A stretch of DNA of 46,080 bases, from positions 1 through 46,080 of the forward strand of contig AZYC01000002.1 in the NCBI GenBank assembly GCA_000513075.1. Direction: 5' to 3'. Within the stretch, counting starts at the first letter, position 1. Every line of letters starts with the position of its first letter. Made by a program: the position numbers and the translations under genes. The notes beneath the pieces are model-generated. The model saw nothing but the letters and a program-made list of their open reading frames with translations. It was not told the origin of the DNA and did no database searches. Source of the stretch: an alpha proteobacterium SCGC AAA288-G21. Lineage in GTDB: Bacteria; Pseudomonadota; Alphaproteobacteria; Pelagibacterales; Pelagibacteraceae. Below, in pieces: positions 23,101 to 35,651 of the stretch.

Positions 23101-24015
23101 ATGGAGCGAAAGCCTATAATTGTTTTGCTAGCCGGTCCAACGGCATCAGGAAAATCTAAGCTTGCAATTAAATTATCAAAAATTCTTAATGGAGAAATTG
23201 TTAATGCAGATAGTATGCAAGTTTACAAGGAATTAAAAATATTAACATCTAGACCTTCTTCTTCAGATTTAAAAAAGATTAAGCACCATCTTTATGGATT
23301 TGTTTCTGTAACAAAAAATTTTTCAAGTGGTTCTTGGTTAAATATTGTCACCAAAAAAATTGAATCAATTTTAAGGAAAAGGAAAGTTCCTATTTTAGTT
23401 GGGGGGACGGGCCTTTACTTTAAAGCATTAGTTGATGGTTTGGCCAAGATCCCAGATATTCCAATACCTCTAAGGGAAAAAATTAGAAAATATCATAAAA
23501 AAATTGGCCAGGAAAAATTTTATAGTGAATTATTAGAATTGGATCCCAAAGTTAAAAATTTTATTCTTAAAAGTGATAACCAAAGATCAATTAGGGCATA
23601 CGAAGTTAAAAAGTTTACTAAAAAATCTTTATACGATTGGACTGAAAATACTAAACCAACATTTGATCCAAATCTTTTTCAAAAATTTTTTATTCATCCT
23701 CCCAAAGATTTATTATTGCAGCAAATAAATTTACGTATAAATAGAATGTTTAAGCAAAGGGTAAAGCAAGAGGTTAAAAAATTTTCAAAACTAAGAATTC
23801 ATCCTGATTTGAGTGCAAACAAAGTGATTGGTTTACAAGAAATTAAGGAGCATTTAGTAAAAAAATTAACGTTGACTGAGGTTAAGAATTTAATCCAAAT
23901 TAGAACCCGTCAATATGCAAAGCGTCAGTTTACATGGGCTAGAGGAAAAATGAGTTCCTGGAAGATAATTAATCCTAAAAATTATAAAGTTATTTTAGAT
24001 ACACTTGTCATTTAG
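23101..24015 (+). CDS. miaA: tRNA dimethylallyltransferase
   Basis: LLAGPTASGKSKLA, NADSMQVYKEL, ILVGGTGLYFKAL. Confidence 0.96.
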   Translation: MERKPIIVLLAGPTASGKSKLAIKLSKILNGEIVNADSMQVYKELKILTSRPSSSDLKKIKHHLYGFVSVTKNFSSGSWLNIVTKKIESILRKRKVPILVGGTGLYFKALVDGLAKIPDIPIPLREKIRKYHKKIGQEKFYSELLELDPKVKNFILKSDNQRSIRAYEVKKFTKKSLYDWTENTKPTFDPNLFQKFFIHPPKDLLLQQINLRINRMFKQRVKQEVKKFSKLRIHPDLSANKVIGLQEIKEHLVKKLTLTEVKNLIQIRTRQYAKRQFTWARGKMSSWKIINPKNYKVILDTLVI

Positions 24016-24061
24016 CTGTTCTTAAACTTGACCAAAAACTAAACTCCGTTAGATTGTCCTA

Positions 24062-25822
24062 ATGGGACATTTAATGACAGGTGCAGCAATAGTTTTCAAG
24101 GCCCTCGAAGAACAGGGTGTGGATACTATTTTTGGTTATCCTGGTGGGGCAGTTTTACCAATCTATGACGAACTAAAAAATCACAAACAAATTAGACATT
24201 TTTTAGTTCGTCATGAACAAGGGGCAGGCCACGCAGCTGAAGGCTATGCTAGGTCATCAGGAAAACCCGGTATTGTTTTGGTTACATCGGGTCCAGGTGT
24301 TACCAATACGGTAACAGCTTTAACCGATGCTTATATGGATTCAATTCCAATTGTATGTATTACAGGTCAAGTCCCTACCCATTTGATTGGAACAGATGCA
24401 TTTCAAGAATGTGATACCACTGGAATTACACGACCATGTACAAAGCATAATTGGTTAGTCAAAGATGTAAAAGATTTGTCTAAAATCATGCACAAGGCTT
24501 TTGAAGTGGCAACGTCGGGAAGGCCAGGTCCCGTTTTAGTTGATATTCCAAAAGATATTCAGTTTAATAAAACAAAATATATTTCTTATAAAAACAAGAA
24601 ACAATTAAATAACAAAAAGAATAATCTTTTTACTCAAAAAGACATTGAGACAGCCGTCGAATATTTTAAAAAATCTTCTAAACCTGTTATTTATACTGGT
24701 GGTGGCGTTGTAAACTCAGGACCTGAAGCAAGCACTTTGCTTAGGGAGTTGGTTGCAATAACGGGTTTTCCGATTACTTCCACTCTTCAAGGATTAGGAT
24801 GTTATCCAGGAGAAGAAAATCAATTTATTGGTATGTTAGGTATGCACGGAACTTTTGAAGCAAACAATGCTATGCATGATTGTGATTTGTTAATCAATAT
24901 TGGAGCCAGATTTGATGATCGTATCACAGGAAAGATTGATGAGTTTTCTCCAAAATCAAAAAAAATACATATAGATATTGATCCATCTTCTATTAATAAA
25001 AATGTAAAAGTTGATTTACCAATAGTAGGAGACGTAAGTAAAGTTTTAAAGACATTCATTAAAACCTTTAAGAAAAAAAATCCCAATTTTGAAAAATCAA
25101 ATAAACAAAAGATTTCAAAGTGGTGGGAACAAATTGAAAAATGGAGAGAAAAAAAATCATTAAATTTTATAAACAGTACAACAATTATTAAACCACAACA
25201 TGCTGTTCAAAGGTTATATGAATTAACCAAACATAAAGATGTATTTGTTACTACTGAGGTAGGCCAACATCAAATGTGGGCAGCTCAACATTATAAATTT
25301 AATAAACCTAACAGATGGATGACCTCAGGTGGACTTGGTACAATGGGTTATGGTTTGCCAGCAGCAGTTGGGGTTCAAGTTGCTAATCCTGGAAAATTAG
25401 TTATTGATATTGCTGGAGAAGCTTCTGTGTTAATGACTATGCAAGAGATGTCTACTGCGGTTCAACACAAATTACCAATTAAAATTTTTATTTTAAACAA
25501 TGAATACATGGGAATGGTTCGTCAATGGCAGGAATTGTTACATGGAAAAAATTATGCAGAAAGTTATACCGCAGCACTTCCTGATTTTGTAAAATTAGCA
25601 GAAGCTTATGGCTGCGTAGGAATTCGTGCAAAAACTCCTGACGAATTAGATCAAAAAATCAAGGAAATGATTGAGATTGATAAACCCGTTATTTTTGATT
25701 GTGTCGTTGATAAAACGGAAAATTGTTTTCCAATGATCCCATCGGGAAAGCCACATAATCAGATGTTGCTTGGTCCACAAGATGAAGAAGAAATTTCAGA
25801 AGAAGGGAAAGTGTTAGTATAA
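24062..25822 (+). CDS. ilvB: Acetolactate synthase large subunit
   Basis: TIFGYPGGAVLPIYDEL, RHEQGAGHAAEGYARSSGKPG, TPP-binding region; followed by ilvH. Confidence 0.96.
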   Translation: MGHLMTGAAIVFKALEEQGVDTIFGYPGGAVLPIYDELKNHKQIRHFLVRHEQGAGHAAEGYARSSGKPGIVLVTSGPGVTNTVTALTDAYMDSIPIVCITGQVPTHLIGTDAFQECDTTGITRPCTKHNWLVKDVKDLSKIMHKAFEVATSGRPGPVLVDIPKDIQFNKTKYISYKNKKQLNNKKNNLFTQKDIETAVEYFKKSSKPVIYTGGGVVNSGPEASTLLRELVAITGFPITSTLQGLGCYPGEENQFIGMLGMHGTFEANNAMHDCDLLINIGARFDDRITGKIDEFSPKSKKIHIDIDPSSINKNVKVDLPIVGDVSKVLKTFIKTFKKKNPNFEKSNKQKISKWWEQIEKWREKKSLNFINSTTIIKPQHAVQRLYELTKHKDVFVTTEVGQHQMWAAQHYKFNKPNRWMTSGGLGTMGYGLPAAVGVQVANPGKLVIDIAGEASVLMTMQEMSTAVQHKLPIKIFILNNEYMGMVRQWQELLHGKNYAESYTAALPDFVKLAEAYGCVGIRAKTPDELDQKIKEMIEIDKPVIFDCVVDKTENCFPMIPSGKPHNQMLLGPQDEEEISEEGKVLV

Positions 25823-27391
<1,569 letters not shown>

Positions 27392-27410
27392 CAATCTTTT
27401 ATTTTTTTGT

Positions 27411-27454
27411 TATAATTTATACAATTATTTTGCAATCTCGCCTAGAGATTGTAA
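27411..27454 (+). promoter_or_regulatory. Candidate -10 (TATAAT) and leader hairpin upstream of leuA
   Basis: TATAAT 27411-27416; TTGCAATCTC (27430-27439) GCCTA GAGATTGTAA (27445-27454), 10-bp stem with one G-U; no following T-tract. Confidence 0.45.
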
Positions 27455-27494
27455 TATTAAGTACTGAAAAAAAAGCAAAGGTACGTTTATTTAA

Positions 27495-29063
27495 ATGGCT
27501 AACGAAAAAAATAGAGTAATCATTTTTGATACTACAATGCGTGATGGTGAGCAATCGCCAGGCGCATCAATGAGCTTGGAAGAAAAAATACAAATTTCTA
27601 GAATTTTTGATGAACTGGGTGTGGATATTATTGAAGCTGGTTTCCCAATTGCTTCTCCAGGTGATTACGAAGCAGTTAAAGAAATAAGTAAAATTTTAAA
27701 AAATTCAATTCCATGTGGATTATCTAGACATACCAAGAAAGATATCGATGCATGTCACGAGGCTTTAAAAGCAGCTCCTAGATTTAGAATTCATACTTTT
27801 ATTTCAACGAGTCCACTTCACATGAAACATAAATTAAATAAATCACCAGAACAAGTAATCGAGTCAATAAAAGAACATGTTACATATGCAAGAAAATTTA
27901 CAGATGATATAGAATGGTCATTCGAAGATGGAACGCGGACAGATATGGATTTTATGTGTAAGACTGTCGAACTTGCAATTAATTGTGGAGCAAAAACAAT
28001 TAATATACCTGATACTGTTGGATATTCTGTTCCTTCAGAATTCAAAAAAATAATCGAAACACTTATAAATAAAGTACCCAACATAGATAAAGCTATTTTA
28101 TCAACACATTGTCATAATGACTTAGGTTTAGCAGTGGCAAATTCTTTAGCTGGAGTTTCAGCGGGCGCTAGACAGATTGAATGTACCATTAATGGTATTG
28201 GTGAAAGAGCTGGTAATGCAGCTCTTGAAGAAATTGTAATGGCAATTAAAACTCGAAATGATTTAATGCCATTTAAAACAGGAATAAATACAGAATTATT
28301 AAGCAAAGCTTCAAAAGTTGTTTCAAATGCAACCGGCTTTCCTGTTCAGTTTAATAAAGCGATTGTTGGAAAAAATGCTTTTGCCCACGAATCTGGCATA
28401 CATCAAGATGGAATGTTGAAGCATAAAAATACTTACGAAATAATGACTCCCGAAAGTGTGGGTGTAAAACAAACTTCATTAGTTATGGGAAAACATTCTG
28501 GAAGACATGCGTTTAAAGAAAAATTAAATGATCTTGGTTATATGGGAATTACTGATGATATTATTCAAATTGCCTTCGGTAAATTTAAAGTTCTTGCTGA
28601 TAAAAAAAAACATGTTTACGATGAAGATATTGCAGCTTTAGTAGATGACAGTTTAATCAAAGAAGACAATGTTATTAATTTGAAATCTCTTAAAGTATTT
28701 GCTGGAACAGGAGAACCGCAAAGAGCAGATATGACGTTAGAAGTTTATGGTGAAGTTAAAAAAGCTACCGAAACTGGCGACGGTCCAGTAGACGCTATTT
28801 TTAAATGTGTAAAAAAATTATATTCTCACGATGTAAATCTTAAATTGTATCAAGTACATGCTGTAACCGAAGGAACCGATGCTCAAGCTACGGTAAGTGT
28901 AAGAATAGAAGAAAACGGTAAGACCACTGTTGGTCAAGCAGCTGATACCGATACTCTTGTAGCTTCAGCAAATGCATATTTAAATGCATTAAATAAAATG
29001 ATTATTAAAAGAAAAAGAACATCCCCAGAAGAATATGAGCAGCAAAAAATGAAAGGAATATAA
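27495..29063 (+). CDS. leuA: 2-isopropylmalate synthase
   Basis: IIFDTTMRDGEQSPGASM, LSTHCHNDLGLAVANSLAG, C-terminal LeuA allosteric domain. Confidence 0.96.
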   Translation: MANEKNRVIIFDTTMRDGEQSPGASMSLEEKIQISRIFDELGVDIIEAGFPIASPGDYEAVKEISKILKNSIPCGLSRHTKKDIDACHEALKAAPRFRIHTFISTSPLHMKHKLNKSPEQVIESIKEHVTYARKFTDDIEWSFEDGTRTDMDFMCKTVELAINCGAKTINIPDTVGYSVPSEFKKIIETLINKVPNIDKAILSTHCHNDLGLAVANSLAGVSAGARQIECTINGIGERAGNAALEEIVMAIKTRNDLMPFKTGINTELLSKASKVVSNATGFPVQFNKAIVGKNAFAHESGIHQDGMLKHKNTYEIMTPESVGVKQTSLVMGKHSGRHAFKEKLNDLGYMGITDDIIQIAFGKFKVLADKKKHVYDEDIAALVDDSLIKEDNVINLKSLKVFAGTGEPQRADMTLEVYGEVKKATETGDGPVDAIFKCVKKLYSHDVNLKLYQVHAVTEGTDAQATVSVRIEENGKTTVGQAADTDTLVASANAYLNALNKMIIKRKRTSPEEYEQQKMKGI

Positions 29064-30113
<1,050 letters not shown>

Positions 30114-30126
30114 TTTATGATAGGCC

Positions 30127-30978
30127 ATGGTAACCAGCCGAGATGATTTTTCAATAGCGATACGATCTGCCTTTCTTAAAAAAGGCGTCAAACAGAAGTT
30201 TTCATTACTAGCTCTTATTATTGCTTCAATTATTTTGCTTTCTTTAGAAGCAATCAATTCAAAATCACTCAATTTTGTTCGCTCTGCAATTAAGGATGTG
30301 ATTTATAGAACTTCTTTTATTGCTTCCATACCAGGTAATTCCATTGTTCCCGTATTTACCAAAATTCAGAATTATTTTGAAGTTTATGAACAATATGAAA
30401 TAGTAAAATCTAAATTACAACAATTAGAGAATCAACAAAATCAAATTAATTACCTAAAAATAGAAAATGTTAAATTAAAAAAAATCATAGATGATACTGA
30501 TATTTATGATTATGAATCTGTCATAACCAAAGTTTTGGTGGACAAAAAAAGTCCCTTTTTGAAGTCAGTTATTTTAAATAAGGGATTTAACTCAGGCCTT
30601 AAAAAAGGAATGCCAGTTTTAGATGGTCCTTATTTTGTCGGTCGAATAACGGAAGTAAATTATTTATCTTCACGAGCCTTATTAATCAACGATTTAAACA
30701 GCAAAATTCCTGTCCTCATTGAACCAATGGGTTATCAAGCGATTATGAGCGGCACTGGTGATAAACCAGCTCTATTAGAATTTTTGCCAAAAAATCATCA
30801 ATTAGAAGCTGGTAGCCTGGTTTATACTTCTGGCACAGGTGGTATATTTTTTCCGGGTATTCCAATTGGGCAAGTTGAACTAATTGAGAAAAAATTCCAT
30901 ATAAAATTTTTTTCCGATTTAAGTCAATTATATTTAGTAAATGTGATTACGTCAAAACTAATAGGAAGTGAACAATAA
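30127..30978 (+). CDS. mreC: Rod shape-determining protein MreC
   Basis: N-terminal TM, coiled coil, ILNKGFNSGLKKGMPVLDGPYFVGRITEV; after mreB. Confidence 0.93.
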   Translation: MVTSRDDFSIAIRSAFLKKGVKQKFSLLALIIASIILLSLEAINSKSLNFVRSAIKDVIYRTSFIASIPGNSIVPVFTKIQNYFEVYEQYEIVKSKLQQLENQQNQINYLKIENVKLKKIIDDTDIYDYESVITKVLVDKKSPFLKSVILNKGFNSGLKKGMPVLDGPYFVGRITEVNYLSSRALLINDLNSKIPVLIEPMGYQAIMSGTGDKPALLEFLPKNHQLEAGSLVYTSGTGGIFFPGIPIGQVELIEKKFHIKFFSDLSQLYLVNVITSKLIGSEQ

Positions 30979-31494
30979 ATGGTTTTATTGAGAAAAAATT
31001 TTGTTAGTCGTTTCTTCAGTTTAATTCCACTTTTAATTCTATTTTTTTTAGCTTTTAGTGAAACGGATTTTAATTTTGAAAAGTTAAGTTTTTTATCCTT
31101 CAATCTAATATATATTGTTATATTTTATTGGGTTTTAAAAAAACCAGATATTTTAGGTTATGGATTTATTTTTTTAGCGGGAATCGTTAATGACGTAGTT
31201 ATTGGACTACCCATTGGAGTTAGTTCAATTACTTATTTAATTTTGGCAGGATTTGCAGCTTATGTAAGATATTTAACAGTACAGCCTTCTCTCATTTATG
31301 ATTGGATTATTTTTGTACCTTCAATTGCAGTTACAAATTCAGTCTATTTTTATATTCTAAGAATATTTTTTGATATTCAAATAAATTATATTACTTTAGC
31401 ATTAAACACTGGCATTACGATTCTTTTCTATCCTGTTATTGGAATTTTATTTAGTTTTTTAGCCAATATAATTATCAAGGAAAAAAATGTTTGA
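30979..31494 (+). CDS. mreD: Rod shape-determining protein MreD
   Basis: Small polytopic membrane protein between mreC and mrdA. Confidence 0.82.
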   Translation: MVLLRKNFVSRFFSLIPLLILFFLAFSETDFNFEKLSFLSFNLIYIVIFYWVLKKPDILGYGFIFLAGIVNDVVIGLPIGVSSITYLILAGFAAYVRYLTVQPSLIYDWIIFVPSIAVTNSVYFYILRIFFDIQINYITLALNTGITILFYPVIGILFSFLANIIIKEKNV

Positions 31495-33022
31495 TCGAGA
31501 TGCTTTTGGAGTCAATAAAAATAAATTAATTACAAGACGAATGTTTGTTTTGTCTGGTGCAAAAGTTATCGTTTTTACAGGTATTATTTTTCGATTATTT
31601 TCATTACAAATTTCTGAAAATAAAAAATATTCATCTTTATCTGAAAAAAATAGATTGAAGGCATGGAAACTGCCGCCAAAACGAGGAGTTTTTGAAGATT
31701 ATTTTGGAAATACAATAGCGGACAACTATCAAGTTTTTCAATTACATGTGGTGCCTGAAGAAGTGGAGGATTTTAATTATTTGATAGTCAGGCTAAAAAA
31801 TATAATCAAAATAGATAATAGAGAAATAAGGAGAATTTATAAGAAAAAGGAAAAACAATTACCTTGGCAAACATTAATTATTTCAGAAAACCTTTCTTGG
31901 GGGGAATTTTCTAAACTCAATCTTTTCTTACATGAACTATCAGGAGCAAAACCAGTATTTTCAGTTGCAAGAAAATATCCTCAAGCAGAAAATTTTTCTC
32001 ATGTTTTGGGATATGTTGCGGAAGCTAGCACACAAGATATTAACAATTATTCATTTATTAAAGAAAATTATATTCCCGGTCTTCGCGTTGGCAAGACCGG
32101 ATTAGAGAAAGCCTTAGAAAAAGAACTTATCGGCACTTCCGGCCTACAAAGCTACGAAGTTAATGCCCATGGAAAAAAAATTAAACAAATCAGTCGTGTC
32201 GAAGGAACTCAAGGCAAAAGCTTTAGAACTACCATTGATCAAGAAGTTCAAAAATATGCTCAGAAGTTATTGTTTGGAAAAAGCGGATCTATAAATGTAA
32301 TGGATATTTATACAGGAGATATAATTGCAATGGCATCCTCTCCAAGTTTTGATCCAAACCAATTTGTTCATGGAATAGATAGTAAAGAATGGAATAAAAT
32401 TAATAAAGACCCAATGAAACCCTTAATCAATAAATCGGTTTCTAGTTTATATTCTCCAGGCTCAACCCTGAAGCCTTTAGTTGCTCTGTCTGCACTAGAA
32501 AACCACGTGATAGTGCCTGGTTTTACTCATAAATGTGAAGGAGAAATGGAACTGTATGATCATAAATATCATTGCTGGAAGAAAAAAGGTCATGGTTACA
32601 TGAGTTTAAGGAATGCGATTAAACAATCTTGCGATATCTATTTTTATGAAGTGGCAAGAATATTAGGAGTGGACCGTTTATCGATTACCGCAAAAAAATA
32701 TGGACTTGGAGAAAAAGTATTGAGAGGTTATTTTCTAGAAGAAAAATCTGGAGTTATTCCATCTACAAAATGGAAACTTAAAAACATAGGCAGAGGATGG
32801 GTATTAGGTGAAACCTTACTTACGGGAATTGGGCAGGGTTATATTCAATGTACTCCATTAGAACTTTGTTTAATGGTTGCCCAGATGGCCAATGGAGGAT
32901 TTGAAATCCGACCCCGAATTATTGATGACGGTACTGTGGTTTATGAAGATATTAAATCATATATTGATAATCAATTGCAAAAATTTAAACTAGGATTAAA
33001 AGAAAAAATTTTGGGGTATTGA
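31487..33022 (+). CDS. mrdA: Penicillin-binding protein 2, C-terminally truncated at the inverted junction (native sequence to about 33003)
   Basis: LPPKRGVFEDYFGNTIADNYQVFQLHVVPE, SSLYSPGSTLKPL (SxxK), KQSCDIYFYE (SxD); no KTG box before the stop. Confidence 0.92.
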   Translation: MFDRDAFGVNKNKLITRRMFVLSGAKVIVFTGIIFRLFSLQISENKKYSSLSEKNRLKAWKLPPKRGVFEDYFGNTIADNYQVFQLHVVPEEVEDFNYLIVRLKNIIKIDNREIRRIYKKKEKQLPWQTLIISENLSWGEFSKLNLFLHELSGAKPVFSVARKYPQAENFSHVLGYVAEASTQDINNYSFIKENYIPGLRVGKTGLEKALEKELIGTSGLQSYEVNAHGKKIKQISRVEGTQGKSFRTTIDQEVQKYAQKLLFGKSGSINVMDIYTGDIIAMASSPSFDPNQFVHGIDSKEWNKINKDPMKPLINKSVSSLYSPGSTLKPLVALSALENHVIVPGFTHKCEGEMELYDHKYHCWKKKGHGYMSLRNAIKQSCDIYFYEVARILGVDRLSITAKKYGLGEKVLRGYFLEEKSGVIPSTKWKLKNIGRGWVLGETLLTGIGQGYIQCTPLELCLMVAQMANGGFEIRPRIIDDGTVVYEDIKSYIDNQLQKFKLGLKEKILGY

Positions 33023-33049
33023 TTTTATTTTTAATAAATATTTTTTTAG
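33004..33049 (-). repeat. 46-bp perfect inverted repeat, copy B (at the mrdA/ddl junction)
   Basis: Reverse complement identical to window bases 1-46; diverges at base 47 (C versus T). Confidence 0.95.
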
Positions 33050-33347
33050 AAACCTCTTTATCAATAGCAATACTTGAAGCAAGAACTCCTGAGTGAGTAT
33101 ATTTTATTTTTTCTGCATCTAAAATACTTTGAATATAGCCATCTTCACCGAAACGACCGTGCAAGGCATTAAATACAATTTTTGGTTTTATTTTTCTAAT
33201 TTCATTAATAAAATTTCCTTTTGGATCTAAGACTTTAACTTTATATTTCTTTTTTTTTAATGCCCTTACACATGCCCTTCCAGACAAAATACTAATTTCC
33301 TTTTCTTCAGAAATTCCTCCCATTAGAACTAGAATCGTTTTTTTCAT
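33004..33347 (-). CDS. ddl: D-alanine--D-alanine ligase, N-terminal part, truncated at the inverted junction (ORF reads to 32985)
   Basis: MKKTILVLMGGISEEKEISILSGRACVRALKKK...VFNALHGRFGEDGYIQSILDAEKIKYTHSGVLASSIAIDKEVSKKIFIKNKINTPKFF, then five non-homologous residues. Confidence 0.93.
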
Positions 33348-34264
33348 TTTTTTTTACCAATAATCTGTAATTCCAATTCAAGTTTTATTCCAGTGGTATT
33401 AAAAACCTTTTCTCTTACAAGACTAATCAAATTTTCCATATCATTTGAAGTTGCCGAACCCTGATTAACAAAAAAATTGCTATGTTTTTCAGAAATTGTG
33501 GCATCCCCAATTTTCATATTCTCACATTGCGCCTCTTTGATAAGTCCCCATGCCTTTTTTTGTGTCTGATTAGTTGGATTTTTAAAAGTACTTCCGCAAG
33601 TTTTAATTCCCGTTGGTTGTGATTTTTTTTTAATCGCTAAAAGTTTTTTCATTCTTTCTTTAATTTTTTTGCCATCTTGTTTTTTTCCCTTAAAAGTTCC
33701 GCTTAAAAAAATCAAATCATTAGATAAATCTGAACCTCGATAAAAAAAATTTATTTTTTCAGACTTAATCGTTCTCACAATCCCATTAAAGTCTACCGCC
33801 TGGATTGAAACTATACATTTTGAGATATCGTAGTCATAGCACCCTGAGTTCATTTTTATTGCACCACCAATAGAACCAGGAATACAAGAGAGAAATTCTA
33901 GTCCAGCAATAGAATTTTCTATTGCAAAATTTGATAACTGCTTATCCAACACAGCGGAACCTGAGATTACGGTATTATCACCAAGTTTAGACAAATGTGA
34001 GAAGTTTTTTCCAAGTTTAATAATAACGCCATCATATCCTCCATCTCTGATTAATGTGTTCGAACCAACTCCAAGAACTTTGATTGGCAAACTATTTGAA
34101 AAATTTTTTAAAAAAAAAATTAATTCTTGTAATGTATTTGGTTTAAAAAAAACTTTAGTTGGACCTCCTAGATTAAACCAATTTAATCGACTCATATCAT
34201 ATTCATAATAAATTTTTCCTGATAATTTTTTTGATAAATCTTGAACTAGTTTTGATATATTCAT
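33344..34264 (-). CDS. murB: UDP-N-acetylenolpyruvoylglucosamine reductase
   Basis: NWFNLGGPTKVFFKP, LGVGSNTLIRDGGYDGVIIKL, GCYDYDISKCI, CGSTFKNP. Confidence 0.96.
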   Translation of the reverse strand: MNISKLVQDLSKKLSGKIYYEYDMSRLNWFNLGGPTKVFFKPNTLQELIFFLKNFSNSLPIKVLGVGSNTLIRDGGYDGVIIKLGKNFSHLSKLGDNTVISGSAVLDKQLSNFAIENSIAGLEFLSCIPGSIGGAIKMNSGCYDYDISKCIVSIQAVDFNGIVRTIKSEKINFFYRGSDLSNDLIFLSGTFKGKKQDGKKIKERMKKLLAIKKKSQPTGIKTCGSTFKNPTNQTQKKAWGLIKEAQCENMKIGDATISEKHSNFFVNQGSATSNDMENLISLVREKVFNTTGIKLELELQIIGKKK

Positions 34265-35649
34265 AATTTTTTTGATATACTTTTAATCCATGAAGATATG
34301 CTCCCGGCACCCATGCATACTACTAACTCATTATCAAAAAGATTTTTTTTAAAATAATTTAATAAATCATTTTCTGATTTTAATATTGCCACTGTTACGT
34401 TAGATTTTTTTACAATTAATTTTCCAAATGAATGATAATCGAAATATTTATTAATTTTTTCACCGGCCGGATAAACGGGACATAGAACAACCTCGTCACA
34501 AAGCTTAAATGCCTTCGCAAATTCTTTTTTTAATAACCTGACTCGAGAGAATCTGTGGGGCTGAAAAACAGAAATTATTTTTCTAGAACGATGTACTGAC
34601 CTAATGCCGTCAAGTAAAGAGTGTATTTCGGTTGGATGATGGGCATAATCATCGTAAAAATCAATTTTTTTATAAGAAAATATTTTATTAAATCGACGTT
34701 GAACTCCTTCAAAATTTTTTAAAGCATTTTTGATTATATTTATTTTGATACCTAGACTTAATGCCACCGCAACTGCCGCTGTAGCATTTTTTATATTATG
34801 GTTCCCAAGCAAAGGTATTTGTAAATTTTTTAAATTTTTTTTAATTTTTCCAACTAAATTTAATTTTATATTAAAGCTTGAATTATTAATTTTTTTTCTA
34901 ACATTATTAATTTGAAAATTTGAATTTTTATCAAAGCCATAAGTTAAATAATTATTTATTTTTAAATTTTTAATTAATAATTTATTATTATAATCGTCTT
35001 TACAAATAATTGACTTTCCCAGGGAAGGTGTTTTTTCAACAAATAACTGAAAATATTTTTGTAAAACTGCTAATTTTTTATAAAAATCTAAGTGTTCCTT
35101 ATCAATATTTGTAACCACAGAATATGTTACGGGTATCTTTAAGAAACTACCATCTGACTCGTCTGATTCTACTACACACCAGTCACTTTTTCCCAGCTTC
35201 GCAGAATTTTTCAAAAAATTTATGATTCCACCATTAATTATTGTTGGATCCAATTTTGCTGCAAATAAAATGTTGGATATCAAAGAAGTAGTGGTCGTTT
35301 TTCCATGTGATCCTGAAATAACAATATTTTTTTTTAATGAAATAATGTTAGCAAGCATTTTACCACGTTTGTGAATAGGTATTTTTTTTTTTTTAGCTAA
35401 TAAGTATTCAACATTATTTTTTTTAATAGCAGAAGAAATAACAAGCATGGTAACCTTTTTTATATTTTTCTTTTTATGACCAATAAAAATCTTAATGCCA
35501 AATTTTCTTAACCGATCTATATTTTTGCTTTGACTTAAATCGCTACCCTGTACTATAAAGCCCATGTTATGCATTATTTGTGCTAATCCACTCATACCAA
35601 TTCCGCCAATACCAACAAAATGAATTACTTCATTGCTTGTTATTTTCAT
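34261..35649 (-). CDS. murC: UDP-N-acetylmuramate--L-alanine ligase
   Basis: VHFVGIGGIGMSGLAQIM, VISGSHGKTTTTSLIS, DDYAHHPTEI. Confidence 0.97.
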   Translation of the reverse strand: MKITSNEVIHFVGIGGIGMSGLAQIMHNMGFIVQGSDLSQSKNIDRLRKFGIKIFIGHKKKNIKKVTMLVISSAIKKNNVEYLLAKKKKIPIHKRGKMLANIISLKKNIVISGSHGKTTTTSLISNILFAAKLDPTIINGGIINFLKNSAKLGKSDWCVVESDESDGSFLKIPVTYSVVTNIDKEHLDFYKKLAVLQKYFQLFVEKTPSLGKSIICKDDYNNKLLIKNLKINNYLTYGFDKNSNFQINNVRKKINNSSFNIKLNLVGKIKKNLKNLQIPLLGNHNIKNATAAVAVALSLGIKINIIKNALKNFEGVQRRFNKIFSYKKIDFYDDYAHHPTEIHSLLDGIRSVHRSRKIISVFQPHRFSRVRLLKKEFAKAFKLCDEVVLCPVYPAGEKINKYFDYHSFGKLIVKKSNVTVAILKSENDLLNYFKKNLFDNELVVCMGAGSISSWIKSISKKL

Positions 35650-35651
35650 TT

